Positions 28,423 through 37,663 of a DNA stretch of 64,000 nucleotides are shown here, piece by piece; the first letter of the stretch is position 1, and each line of letters begins with the position of its first letter. The stretch covers positions 2,232,001-2,296,000 of the forward strand of contig NZ_CP084703.1 in the NCBI RefSeq assembly GCF_020519665.1, written 5' to 3'. This DNA comes from Bacillus shivajii (GTDB lineage Bacteria > Bacillota > Bacilli > Bacillales > Salisediminibacteriaceae). The notes under the pieces are model-generated. The model was not told the origin of the DNA. It saw nothing but the letters and a program-made list of their open reading frames with translations, and searched no databases. The position numbers and the translations under genes were made by a program.

Positions 28423-28782
28423 ATTCAATCGATTGATGATTTGACACAATGGTTTGAACAACATAGGAACGAAACATTACTTATAAATAAACAAGAAAAA
28501 GGGACAGGAAAACAAGAGAGTATAGATGAGGACCATATCCACTTGCAATTACAAGACCTTACTGTTCGTTCACTGAACCGTCCAGATGCAGATGGATACT
28601 TATCAAATCAAGAGTTGATTTTACAAGGGATTGGTGACGTCAATAGTGATCAAGGTGAAGTAGAATTACCTCAAAATGTATTTGAAATACCTTTAGATGA
28701 CAGTATAACAATTTCTGAAAATCCAGGTGGTCTTACAATCAACACAGAAAAAGCTACATATACAATTACACTCAATAATTAA
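28423..28782 (+). CDS. Hypothetical protein with probable ATT start
   Basis: A soluble acidic protein of about 119 residues. The only strong ribosome site, AAAAGGAGGT at 28405-28414, is followed nine bases later by ATT 28423 in frame. The next conventional start is TTG 28441, 27 bases from the site and badly spaced. I therefore propose an ATT start, giving a product beginning (M)QSIDDLTQWFEQHRNETLLI. The C-terminus (about 75-113) looks beta-rich. No known domain, signal or membrane segment is visible. It is a stand-alone gene between ald and the hydrolase. Confidence 0.6.
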   Translation: MQSIDDLTQWFEQHRNETLLINKQEKGTGKQESIDEDHIHLQLQDLTVRSLNRPDADGYLSNQELILQGIGDVNSDQGEVELPQNVFEIPLDDSITISENPGGLTINTEKATYTITLNN

Positions 28783-28875
28783 ATGATAAACGCATTCGTA
28801 TCTAGGCCCTCGTATTTTTAGTATGTGCGGGGGTCGTTTTATATCATAAAAGACAAATCAGGAGGAGGAAAATAT

Positions 28876-29613
28876 TTGTTACATTACTATCGTAAAGGTA
28901 ATGGTGCTACGATCGTTTTCATTCATGGATTTTTAAGTACAAACCGAGTATTTGATAAAATTTTACCTAACTTATTAAATAAATACGATTGTATCTTACT
29001 AGATCTTCCAGGTCATGGGCAATCACCATATGAAGGTGAAAAGACGATGTATGACTATACTGAAAAGGTTATTCAAGTGTTGGCTTATTTAAATATAAAT
29101 GATGCTACTTGGATTGGTCACTCAATGGGAGGGTACATTACGATGGCAGCTGTTGAGAAGTATCCTCAATATGTTAAAAGAGCTGCCTTTGTTTATTCTT
29201 CTCCTACAGCTGATAGCACAAAAGAAAAAGAGCAACGAAATCAACATGTAGAAACAATAAAAACGGAAGGGTTAGAAGCATTTATTAAACAACGAATTCC
29301 AGCTTATTTTGCTTTTAACGGAAATGAGCAAGATATCGTTGAAGCTTATAATCATGCTAAACAAACGACGATAGAAGGTGCAATTGCAGCAACTTATGCG
29401 ATGAAGGGACGGCCCGACCAAGTTACTATGATTAACAAAGCAACGATCCCGCTTTTATTTATAGAAGGCACGAAAGATTTATTAGAAAAACCGTTTCATA
29501 CTTCTTCACCTCAAGTCATTAAATATACAACAGAAACGTCACATATGGGATTGCTCGATGATCCAGTACAATTTTTGGAGAAACTGCAGATGTGGCTAGG
29601 AAAAACGTATTAA
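28876..29613 (+). CDS. Alpha/beta hydrolase
   Basis: A protein of about 245 residues with the alpha/beta hydrolase fold: oxyanion HGFLS, LLDLPGHGQSP, nucleophile elbow GHSMGG, acid in the IEGTKD region and terminal His in TSHMGLL. Such enzymes hydrolyse esters, lactones or thioesters; the substrate is unknown. The frame is open from 28825, but GGAGGAGG at 28861-28868 places the start at TTG 28876. It resembles MenH/YtxM-type small esterases but is not in a menaquinone cluster. Confidence 0.85.
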   Translation: MLHYYRKGNGATIVFIHGFLSTNRVFDKILPNLLNKYDCILLDLPGHGQSPYEGEKTMYDYTEKVIQVLAYLNINDATWIGHSMGGYITMAAVEKYPQYVKRAAFVYSSPTADSTKEKEQRNQHVETIKTEGLEAFIKQRIPAYFAFNGNEQDIVEAYNHAKQTTIEGAIAATYAMKGRPDQVTMINKATIPLLFIEGTKDLLEKPFHTSSPQVIKYTTETSHMGLLDDPVQFLEKLQMWLGKTY

Positions 29614-29616
29614 TTA

Positions 29617-29690
29617 CCAAAAGCGCAAGGCGCCAAATTACAACTCAAAATAACCCACGTCCTGTGGGAAACGGCATAATACGTCGTCCA
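29617..29690 (-). repeat. Fragment of the GC-rich mosaic repeat
   Basis: An AGCGCAAGGCGCC edge and an inner CCCACGTCCTGTGGG-type palindrome correspond, inverted, to the GCGCTTGCGC end and the CCACAGGACGTGG core of the 43981-44386 repeat. It is heavily truncated. Confidence 0.45.
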
Positions 29691-29696
29691 ATATCG

Positions 29697-29740
29697 ACTG
29701 TCATAAGTAGATGTAATGTAAAAAAGCTACTTATGACAGT
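29697..29740 (+). terminator. Perfect 14-bp hairpin between convergent genes
   Basis: ACTGTCATAAGTAG (29697-29710) pairs exactly with CTACTTATGACAGT (29727-29740), followed by TTTAT. It separates the hydrolase from the convergent aspartase-like gene and could serve both. Confidence 0.75.
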
Positions 29741-29789
29741 TTTATATAAAGTTAATTTTTCAGTAAAAGATATTGGCCTCTGACTATTT

Positions 29790-31175
29790 CTACGAAAAGT
29801 TATTAGGGTCAATTGCACGTTTGGTTTCATCAGTTAGAAGACCTAATTCTTGAAGCACCTTTTTAATCGTTTTATTTTGCTCATCTGCCTGCATACCTAT
29901 TTGAGCTGCTAAATCATACCCCAATTGAGGACTGAGTCCAGTAACTAATGAAAGAGAAGCATTCATAAAATTATTACATATTTGTTCATTTGCTTCTATA
30001 CCATTTATACACTTTGTAACAAGGGTGGGTATTGCATTTGATAAAATCTCAATTGCTTCAAGTAATGAATAAGCGATAATAGGCATCATCACATTAATTT
30101 CTAACTGACCAGCCATGGCAGCTGTTGCGATGGCACTTTCATATCCAATCACTGAACAGCAAACCATATGGACCATTTCAAGAATAGCAGGATTTACTTT
30201 TCCAGGCATAATCGTTGAACCAGGCTGAACAGGAGGTAAGGTTATTTCGGCTAATCCAGTTCTAGGTCCTGAGCTCAGTAAACGAAGATCACTCGTGATT
30301 TTAATTAAATGAAATGCTAATTCTTTAAGTGCCATCATTGTATGTATGGGTGCGTTACGGTTTTGCATAAAACTGAATAAGTTCTCTGGTTGACAGAATG
30401 GAAGTTTCGTGCGCTTAGAAACTTCTTCGATTACCTTTTTTGGGTATTCTGGATGTGTGTTGATTACGGTTCCAATTGCATTACCACCTAATCCAATCTC
30501 GTATAGTGGGGTCAGCGTTGCTTCAATTTGAGAATATAACATTTTTATCGTACCGGCATACCCTAGAAACTCTTGACCTAGTCTCATTGGAACTGCATCA
30601 TGTAAATGTGTTCTACCGGACTTTCGTATAGGCATAAGTTCATTTGCTTTCTTTTCAAGGGTTTGGTGTAATTGTAATATGCTCGGTAGAAGCCTCTTAG
30701 TCATTTCCTCTACAGCAGCAATATTTAGTGCTGATGGGAAGGTGTCATTTGTTGATTGTGACATATTTACATGATCATGCGGGTGGACTCGAAATTGCTT
30801 GGATGTTTTCTTGATTAGTTCAGTTGCACGATTTGCAATAACCTCATTTGCATTCATGTTTTGCGATGTACCAGCACCAGCTTGATAAACATCGATAACA
30901 AATTGATGATCCCATTTGCCTTGAATTACTTCTTCCGATGCTTCGACAATTGCTTTACCAATATCATGTGGGAGCTTTCCTAAATTCATATTAGTCCTAG
31001 CTGCAGCAGCTTTTATCGTACCTTGCGCTTTAATAAAGCATCTAGGGAATGTTTTTTTGCTAATTTGAAAATTGTCTAAAGCCCGCTGAGTTTGCGACCC
31101 ATAATAAGCTTCTTTTGGGACCATTATTTCACCCAATGTATCTTTTTCCGTACGATATTGATCAGTAGGCTTCAT
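29790..31175 (-). CDS. Aspartate ammonia-lyase-like (aspartase/fumarase family)
   Basis: A 461-residue member of the aspartase/fumarase superfamily. NMNANEV, HVNMSQSTND, GRTHLHDAVP and the signature GSTIMPGKVNP (about 320) are all present. The AGQLEINVMMP and CINGIEANE blocks are closer to aspartase (AnsB/AspA) than to fumarase FumC. It would deaminate aspartate to fumarate, which would also dispose of aspartate made from ectoine. The start 31175 follows GGGAGGA; an in-frame upstream extension to 31289 is not supported. Fumarase is the alternative. Confidence 0.78.
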   Translation of the reverse strand: MKPTDQYRTEKDTLGEIMVPKEAYYGSQTQRALDNFQISKKTFPRCFIKAQGTIKAAAARTNMNLGKLPHDIGKAIVEASEEVIQGKWDHQFVIDVYQAGAGTSQNMNANEVIANRATELIKKTSKQFRVHPHDHVNMSQSTNDTFPSALNIAAVEEMTKRLLPSILQLHQTLEKKANELMPIRKSGRTHLHDAVPMRLGQEFLGYAGTIKMLYSQIEATLTPLYEIGLGGNAIGTVINTHPEYPKKVIEEVSKRTKLPFCQPENLFSFMQNRNAPIHTMMALKELAFHLIKITSDLRLLSSGPRTGLAEITLPPVQPGSTIMPGKVNPAILEMVHMVCCSVIGYESAIATAAMAGQLEINVMMPIIAYSLLEAIEILSNAIPTLVTKCINGIEANEQICNNFMNASLSLVTGLSPQLGYDLAAQIGMQADEQNKTIKKVLQELGLLTDETKRAIDPNNFS

Positions 31176-31268
31176 TTTTTCCTCCCTCAATAAAGTTATT
31201 TGTTCGTTATTGTCTCCATTGACCTCAGTATTAAACAGTAATTCCCAATTATAGTGATAAACGGAGAG

Positions 31269-31312
31269 TAAAAAAAAGTACCTTCTCATGGGTATAAATG
31301 AGCAAGGTACTT
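31269..31312 (-). terminator. Terminator of the small membrane protein gene
   Basis: Read on the minus strand, an AGTACCTT...AAGGTACT stem with inner CTCAT/ATGAG pairing is followed by a run of seven T residues. Confidence 0.85.
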
Positions 31313-31330
31313 ACCTGAAAGGTTAGGAAC

Positions 31331-31618
31331 TTATAATTTCTTTTGAATTTCTATTAAATATTTAAAGATAACACCAATTGCCGCTAAATAATAAACAATT
31401 AAAACAACCAATCCTGTTGGGTCAATGGATACTAAACTAGCTAAAATTAATAATGGAAAGACATGATATAAGACACTTGTTAAGATGTCTGCTAAGTTTG
31501 ATAAAGAAAAGTTATTTCTTCTTAACGCTCTATAAATGCCTGCTAAATAGTCAATCGCAATCAAGGCCATTACTACCCAAAATGTATAGAGCATAAATCC
31601 TGAAAGTACAAATGTCAT
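31331..31618 (-). CDS. Small three-helix membrane protein, unknown
   Basis: A 95-residue hydrophobic protein with about three membrane segments (about 3-25, 43-65, 68-90) and a basic loop RALRRNNFS. An AAGGAGGATC site precedes the ATG at 31616-31618. The layout faintly recalls phage-type holins, but no endolysin is adjacent and I do not assign it. It has its own terminator and lies between the coat-like gene and the aspartase gene, all minus strand. Confidence 0.7.
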   Translation of the reverse strand: MTFVLSGFMLYTFWVVMALIAIDYLAGIYRALRRNNFSLSNLADILTSVLYHVFPLLILASLVSIDPTGLVVLIVYYLAAIGVIFKYLIEIQKKL

Positions 31619-31727
31619 TTACGATCCTCCTTTTGTGATCTCTGTATATCTATATGTCTATTTAGTACTTTTTTGATCTAGACATCTATGGAATTTTTAA
31701 TCTAGTAGAATCCCTAAAATTATATAA

Positions 31728-31750
31728 AAGCCCCCTAAAAAAGGGGGCGG
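31728..31750 (-). terminator. Terminator of the coat-like gene
   Basis: GCCCCC (31730-31735) and GGGGGC (31743-31748) form a stem; on the minus strand a T-rich TTTTATATAA tail follows. Confidence 0.88.
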
Positions 31751-31756
31751 AATGGT

Positions 31757-32569
31757 TTAATAATATTTATCGTGGTGTTTTGAATCGACGTTTACTTGCT
31801 GGTTTTGTAATACTTTTAGTTTCACTTCAACAACCATTTTTTCTTCAACTGAAGTAAACGTTCCTTCTTCAAACGGTGCAGGTAGACGTTTATCATGTTT
31901 ATTAAATACTTCTCCCATGTTTCGGTCGAGTGCTTCGTCATATTCAATAAAGTGGCTTGAGAGGATCTCACAGTACGGTAGTTCATTAAATTCTTCTCCA
32001 CTAATTTGATCAAACTGTGAAAGGTCTGCTGAGAGTAGTTTTTCTTTAGAAGAATAACCATCTGGTAATGGAGACTCTGTATAGAAAGTAAATTCCTCAG
32101 ATTGTGGTGCGATAGAGAAATTAGGTTTGTTAATATATTCAACTTCAGTTACTGTTTTAAATGGTACATCAATTGTTAAAGAACGAATATTAGAGATTAC
32201 AGAGTCTTTCGTTCCATACTTTGGCGTAGCATATTGAATATTTTTGCGTACAAACCCACTAACAAACAACTTATTCGTTGGTAATAACAGACGACATTGC
32301 GTTATCTTTAAGTTCTTTTTAATATCTTTTATTTCTAAAACTGGCTCTGGAAACTTAATTGTTGGGTTTAAATCAATTTGAACGACTTCTTCAGCTAATA
32401 CAACTGGGACTTTCACCGTTTTTTGGCCAACAGAAACATCTGGTTTTTTTGGTTTGCTTTTTGCTTTAGGAGCCACTGTATTTTTATCTTTCAGTGGCTT
32501 GTAATTAAAGTATGGGGAAGACGGTTTTTCTGACTTGCTTTTGTGATAGTACTTTTTCTTTGTCAACAT
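31757..32569 (-). CDS. Probable spore coat/exosporium protein, SPOCS-like
   Basis: A 270-residue protein with a Lys-rich N-terminus (KKKYYHKSKSEKP) and a central region (about 50-125) VKVPVVLAEEVVQIDL...PEPVLEIKDIKKNLKITQC. That pattern resembles SPOCS/DUF3794-type or CsxC-like spore proteins. The C-terminus ends in a His/Lys/Tyr tail (KHHDKYY). A strong AAGGAGGTG site serves ATG 32567-32569; a longer in-frame start to 32629 lacks support. No signal peptide is seen, as expected for a mother-cell coat protein. The coat assignment is from general pattern memory and only moderately sure. Confidence 0.62.
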   Translation of the reverse strand: MLTKKKYYHKSKSEKPSSPYFNYKPLKDKNTVAPKAKSKPKKPDVSVGQKTVKVPVVLAEEVVQIDLNPTIKFPEPVLEIKDIKKNLKITQCRLLLPTNKLFVSGFVRKNIQYATPKYGTKDSVISNIRSLTIDVPFKTVTEVEYINKPNFSIAPQSEEFTFYTESPLPDGYSSKEKLLSADLSQFDQISGEEFNELPYCEILSSHFIEYDEALDRNMGEVFNKHDKRLPAPFEEGTFTSVEEKMVVEVKLKVLQNQQVNVDSKHHDKYY

Positions 32570-32801
32570 TTTCACCTCCTTATCTTTTACTAAACAATAT
32601 ATGTTGTAAGTTGTAAGACGAGTGGACAAACATATGAAGATAAGTGATGAGTTTTAATAAGGTATTCTTGGAGGGAGGACATTTTTAAAAGGAAGATCTA
32701 TATATTTGCTTGGTCTTTTCTCAAGATTTTATGTATAATCGTTTATGTACTTATTGATAGAGTGAAAATTACAGAAACCTTTAAAAGGATGGTAGTTTAT
32801 A

Positions 32802-33968
32802 TTGGAAGAAAATATTACGAGAATTTACATAGACGACAAAGAATTAATCTTGATCGGTACAGCTCATGTTTCGAAAAGGAGCGCGGAACAAGTTAAAGAA
32901 GTAATTGAAACAGAAATGCCTGATTCCGTTTGTGTTGAATTGGATGAACAAAGGTACAAAACAATCGTTGATGAAGACCAATGGGCGAAAATGGATATCT
33001 TTAAAGTCATAAAAGAAAAAAAAGCAACGTTTCTTTTAATGAATCTCGTTATCTCTTCATTCCAAAAGCGTTTGGCCAAGAAATTTGGCATTAAACCGGG
33101 GCAGGAAATGATCCAAGGGATTGAATCAGCAGATGAAACCGGGGCGACGCTTATATTAGCAGATCGGAATATCCAGATCACTTTTTCTCGCATTTGGAAC
33201 GGAATTGGATTACGCGGTAAAGCTAAGTTACTAATGGAAATGATGTACGGGATTTTTAGCAATGATAATATCTCTGAAGAAGATTTAGAGAAAATGAAAT
33301 CACAAGATGCTCTTGATACGATGTTGAAGGAATTTACTCAAGCCTTTCCGAAATTGAAGAAACCATTAATCGATGAGCGGGACCAATATTTATCACAAAA
33401 AATTAAAGAAGCACCAGGTAATAAAGTTGTTGCGGTATTAGGTGCTGCTCACGTTCCTGGTGTAAAAGAAGAAATCCACCGAGATCATGATTTAAATGCA
33501 TTAAAAAAGACCCCGCCAAAATCAAAAGCACCAAAGGTCATTGCATGGATGATTCCTTTAATCATATTAAGTATGATCGCTTACACCTTTTATGCAAATC
33601 CAACTTTAGGACTTCAGCAAACGACAAGTTGGATACTCTGGAATGGATCTTTAGCAGCTATTGGGGCAGCAGTTGCACTAGGTCATCCATTAACTGTTAT
33701 AACAACGTTTATAGCTGCACCATTAAGCTCTTTAAATCCATTAATGGCAGCAGGTTGGTTTGCAGGAATTGTTCAAGCTGTGATCAAACGTCCAAATGTT
33801 AATGACTTCGAAAACTTAGGAGACGATGTAACAACGGTTAAAGGTTTTTGGAGGAATAAAGTCACTCGTATCTTACTTGTCGTCGTATTGGCAAACATCG
33901 GAAGTACTCTCGGCACAATTATTGGTGGGTCAGACGTTGTTCGTTTGTTTATACAAAACTTCTCTTAA
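32802..33968 (+). CDS. TraB/PrgY-family membrane protein
   Basis: A 388-residue protein. The N-terminal TraB/GumN-type domain (about 1-235) has the family motifs GTAHVS near residue 20, VCVELDEQRY, and GAAHVPG near 222. The C-terminus has about four membrane helices (about 245-385). Eukaryotic and enterococcal relatives (TraB/PrgY) have been proposed to be membrane peptidases or pheromone-shutdown factors; the substrate here is unknown. The start is TTG 32802 after AAAGGATGG. TATAAT at 32734-32739 is a possible promoter -10. It is monocistronic. Confidence 0.85.
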   Translation: MEENITRIYIDDKELILIGTAHVSKRSAEQVKEVIETEMPDSVCVELDEQRYKTIVDEDQWAKMDIFKVIKEKKATFLLMNLVISSFQKRLAKKFGIKPGQEMIQGIESADETGATLILADRNIQITFSRIWNGIGLRGKAKLLMEMMYGIFSNDNISEEDLEKMKSQDALDTMLKEFTQAFPKLKKPLIDERDQYLSQKIKEAPGNKVVAVLGAAHVPGVKEEIHRDHDLNALKKTPPKSKAPKVIAWMIPLIILSMIAYTFYANPTLGLQQTTSWILWNGSLAAIGAAVALGHPLTVITTFIAAPLSSLNPLMAAGWFAGIVQAVIKRPNVNDFENLGDDVTTVKGFWRNKVTRILLVVVLANIGSTLGTIIGGSDVVRLFIQNFS

Positions 33969-34023
33969 TGCAATGTTTATGTTTGTAACGTAAAGTATAA
34001 TCTTACTTAAAAATGATGGTAAA

Positions 34024-34055
34024 AAAAGCCACGGAGGATACCCGTGGCCTTTTTG
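34024..34055 (+). terminator. Terminator of the TraB-family gene
   Basis: GCCACGG (34028-34034) pairs with CCGTGGC (34042-34048), flanked by A and T tracts, so it may work in both directions and also serve the small minus-strand gene. Confidence 0.88.
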
Positions 34056-34115
34056 TGTTACATGAATTGCTCTCAATTGTGCTATATTTGTTTACTTCTT
34101 TAAAAACCCCAAGTT

Positions 34116-34244
34116 TTAATGCTCTTTTCTATCTTCTAATTCCCTGTTTACTTTTGAGATCGTCGTTCTTTCTTTTCCGTTACTAGGCTGTACAGCATCT
34201 TTTGACCTGATAGGATTACGCTTCGATTTTGAACGTTTACTCAT
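34116..34244 (-). CDS. Small basic protein, 42 aa
   Basis: A short minus-strand frame starts MSKRSKSKRNPIRSKDAV and ends RELEDRKEH. AAGGAG lies about 12 bases before the ATG, rather far. It is very basic in the N-terminal half and acidic at the end, resembling minor small proteins of Bacillaceae. I do not recognise a family. The rest of 34245-34575 is A+T-rich leader DNA without further visible genes. Confidence 0.5.
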   Translation of the reverse strand: MSKRSKSKRNPIRSKDAVQPSNGKERTTISKVNRELEDRKEH

Positions 34245-34575
34245 ATGTTTAAGCCACTCCTTAAATGGTAATGTAACATTACAACCTTATTTTTAACGTT
34301 TCCTGTAGAGTTTATGTGAAAAACATTGTACAAAGAAAAAGCATGAAAAAATCAATTACTTGTTCGATTAATTACGATATTTTTTTCACTTCGTCTAAAA
34401 ATACATAATTGAGCCGTGTTAGTATAAATTAAAAAAGTATAAAGTCTGTAATTGTTTTGTTTAGGTTTACCCGCCAATTTCTAATGAACTGCATTAGGTA
34501 ATCAAAAAGTTAAACGATGGGCATTCATTTAAGAAATTGTCGTTCATAAATTGTACACGTAATAGGAGGACCAAA

Positions 34576-35442
34576 ATGACAACCAATCCTCAACAAACAA
34601 AGCAAACATTTTGCTACAGTGAATTTGATTTACTTAAAAGAGTTATATTATGCCAACCTCAATATATGACAATGCGTGAAGTGATTAATGAAACGCAAGA
34701 ACATTTTAAAGATGAAGGCATTCATATAGAACGAGCTGTTGAACAGCATAATGAATTAGTGAAAACTTTACGTAATCACGACGTAGAAGTCATATTACTT
34801 CCATATCATAAGAAATATCCTGAGCAAGTTTTCACACGTGATATTGGATTCACTCTCGGACAAACCATATTTGTTGCAGAGATGATGAGTGAGGTACGAA
34901 AAGGGGAAGAAGATGTTCTAAAACAATGGTTAGAAGATGAGGAAATTTCTTATTATAATTTAATTGGTGATGAAGTTGAAGGCGGAGACGTTATTATAGA
35001 TCGAGACACGATCTACGTAGGATTAAGTAACCGTACGAATCAACAGGCTGTCGAACACTTACAATCATTGTTAAGTAAATTCGACGTCATCCCAATTCCT
35101 TTTAAAGAACGTTACTTACATTTAGATTGTGTATTTAATGTTGTTTCACCAAAATTGGCACTCATCTATCCTGAAGCATTAACACAAAAAGATATTGAAT
35201 TATTTTCGTCTAAGTATGAGCTTATCGAGGTATCCAAAGAAGAACAATTCACACTTGGTACAAATGTGTTAGGAATAGGAAATAACAAAATCCTTAGCCT
35301 TCCAGTAAATAAAGACGTCAATCAACAATTACGGGAACGAGGGTTTGAAGTGATTGAAGTTGACATTACTGAAATTATTAAATCAGGTGGCTCATTCCGT
35401 TGCTGTACTCTGCCAATATTACGCGAACAGTCTATTGGATAA
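34576..35442 (+). CDS. Amidinotransferase-fold dimethylargininase-like hydrolase
   Basis: A 288-residue guanidine-modifying enzyme (DDAH/arginine deiminase superfamily, like Bacillus YkgA). It has QVFTRDIGFT, EGGDVI, His in HLDCVFN near residue 182 and the nucleophilic Cys276 or Cys277 in GGSFRCCTLPI. The family hydrolyses methylated arginines or related guanidines to citrulline plus amine. GGAGG is ideally spaced to ATG 34576; an upstream TTG is rejected. It is monocistronic with a terminator. The exact substrate cannot be read from sequence. Confidence 0.85.
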   Translation: MTTNPQQTKQTFCYSEFDLLKRVILCQPQYMTMREVINETQEHFKDEGIHIERAVEQHNELVKTLRNHDVEVILLPYHKKYPEQVFTRDIGFTLGQTIFVAEMMSEVRKGEEDVLKQWLEDEEISYYNLIGDEVEGGDVIIDRDTIYVGLSNRTNQQAVEHLQSLLSKFDVIPIPFKERYLHLDCVFNVVSPKLALIYPEALTQKDIELFSSKYELIEVSKEEQFTLGTNVLGIGNNKILSLPVNKDVNQQLRERGFEVIEVDITEIIKSGGSFRCCTLPILREQSIG

Positions 35443-35459
35443 ACATTCATATGTACAAA

Positions 35460-35491
35460 CGGCTACATCTCAATACGATGTAGCTTTTTTA
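35460..35491 (+). terminator. Terminator of the DDAH-like gene
   Basis: GCTACATC (35462-35469) pairs with GATGTAGC (35477-35484), followed by TTTTTT. Confidence 0.9.
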
Positions 35492-35601
35492 ATATTTGAT
35501 AATTATAAGTTCTAAAATCATTCACAAAATTGACAATCATGAATCTTGATCTTTGATAAAATAAAGGGGGGAGTTATTTTATAAATATTGGAGGGGGAAA
35601 T

Positions 35602-37659
35602 ATGACTGAAGTAACACAAGTACGCACAGTCTGTGGTTATTGTGGAACTGGTTGTGGTTTAGTTGTTGACGTGAAAGATAATGAAATCGTTAAAGTAAGA
35701 GGGGATAAAAGCTCTACCGTCAACAATGGCCAAACATGTATTAAAGGAGCTTTTGCATATAAATATGTGCACGCACCTGAACGTATTACAGCACCACTTA
35801 TTCGGAAAGCAGGTAAACTAGTTGAGACAACATGGAATGAAGCATTACAATTTATAGCAACGAAACTTCAAGCTATAAAAGGTGAATTTGGGCCTGAAGC
35901 CATCTCGATGTTTGCTTGTGCAAGAACAACAAACGAATCAAATTATGTTACACAAAAGTTTATGAGAGCCGTTATCGGCAATAACAATATTGATGGGTGT
36001 AACCGCACTTGACACGCAGCGAGTGTCGCCGGTCTGGCGACTGTTCTTGGAAGCGGTTTCCCAACGAATACGATTGAAGATATTGACCAAGCAAACGTAC
36101 TTCTCTTAATGGGTTCTAATACATCTGATGCTCATCCAATCATTGCGAACCGAATTAAAAAGGCTGTAAAGAATGGTTTGAAATTAATCGTCATCGATCC
36201 GAGAAAAACTGATATGGTTAAATTTTCTCATCGTCATTTACAGTTAAAAGTTGGATCAGACATTGCTTTAATGAATGGAATGATTCATGTCATTATTAAA
36301 GAAAAACTTTATGATGAGAAGTTTATTGAAAGTGTGTCAGGGAACTTTGAAGATTTAGCTAAAAAAGTAGAAAAATACACTCCTCAATACGCTGCAACAA
36401 TTACAGGTTTAAACGAGAGTGACATTATCGAAACAGCGAGAGAGTATGCAAAAGATACAAATAGTATGATTGCTTATACATTAGGGATAACTGAACACCA
36501 TTTTGGTGTAAACAATGTATTCGATATTGCAAACCTTGCTCTAATGACTGGACAAATCGGAAAAAATGGAACCGGTATCATGCCGCTAAGAGGGCAGAAC
36601 AATGTCCAAGGGGCAGGGGACATGGGATGTTTACCGAATCAGTTACCTGGAGCACAAATGCTTCAAAATGCTAATTATCGAAGTCGATTCGAAGGTGCAT
36701 GGAATACGCCGATTAACCCAACTGTCGGTGATACACAAACACGAACATTTGAGCGTATCGAAAAAGATGAAGTAAAAGCAATGTATGTCATTGGTGAAAA
36801 CCCATTAATGGCTGATGTGCATATGAACCATACGAAAAAATTGCTTGAAAAACTCGATCTATTAGTTGTTCAAGATCTCTTCTTAACAGAGACAGCGGAA
36901 CTTGCTGATGTCGTTCTTCCTGCAAAGTCTTGGGGGGAAGTTGAAGGGACGTATACGAACACAGATCGCCGCGTACAAAGAGTGAGAAAAGCGATTGATG
37001 CTCATCCGAACGTAAAGGAAGACTGGGAGATATTATGTGAATTATCGGAGAAACTAGGGGTTACAATGCAATATGACAACAGTGAAGCGATTTGGAATGA
37101 AGTAAGAGAGCTTGCCCATGAGATGTATGGTGGAATGTCTTATGTAAGGTTAGATGATCACGGAGGGCTTCATTACCCTTGTCCAAACATCGAACACCCT
37201 GGAACTTTTGTTCTTCATGAAAGATTTCATAACAATATGATTGAAGAAGACGATAAATCTCGATTTTTACCAGTTGACTACACCTCACCAATCGAGATGC
37301 CAGACGAAGAGTATCCTTTTACGTTAACGACAGGCAGGCGGTATGAAGTTTATAATACTCACAGCCAAACAAAATATTATGCTGATGGTGTGAAGTTAAA
37401 ACAAACAGAAGAAACAGTAGATATTCACCCAGAGGATGCTCATTCATTAGGAGTTGAAAATGGCCAATTCGTTGAAGTAAGTTCGCGAAGAGGGAAAGTA
37501 AAAGTTAAGGCTAAGGTTACAGACCAAGTTGTACCAGGACTCGTCTTTATGAGCTTCCATTGGAGTGAAGTACCGACAAATGTCTTAACAATAAATGAAT
37601 TCGATCCGATCTCTGGAACAGCTGAATTTAAAGCATGTGCAGTGAAAATAACAGTCTAA
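35602..37659 (+). CDS. fdhF: Selenocysteine-containing formate dehydrogenase, Mo/W catalytic subunit
   Basis: One gene of 685 residues read through an in-frame TGA at 36010-36012 as selenocysteine 137. Before it lie the 4Fe-4S motif Cys11/14/18/46 and NNIDGCNRT; after it the frame continues HAASVAGLATVLGSG with no other defect to the TAA. The local pattern CNRT-U-HAxSVAGL is exactly where formate dehydrogenases carry Sec or Cys as the metal ligand. A SECIS hairpin follows. The rest is a molybdopterin (bis-MGD) oxidoreductase with GENPLMADVHM and a C-terminal MGD domain. It oxidises formate, probably in the cytoplasm, since no twin-arginine signal is seen. No partner subunit or maturation gene is adjacent. 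Treating it as a broken gene is unlikely. Confidence 0.93.
36013..36048 (+). promoter_or_regulatory. Bacterial SECIS element in the fdh mRNA
   Basis: Directly after the TGA, GTCGCC (36025-36030) pairs perfectly with GGCGAC (36036-36041) around the loop GGTCT (36031-36035). Eighteen bases separate TGA from the loop. From memory this equals the spacing and loop of the E. coli fdhF SECIS recognised by SelB. The bulged U seen in E. coli is not obvious here. Confidence 0.85.
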
Positions 37660-37663
37660 TTGA

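Noticed and set aside
31331-31618. Phage holin assignment for the 95-residue membrane protein
   Set aside because: Only size and helix count fit; no endolysin or other phage gene is near.
36010-36012. In-frame TGA as an inactivating nonsense mutation in the formate dehydrogenase
   Set aside because: The position, downstream frame integrity and SECIS hairpin all fit selenocysteine better than decay.
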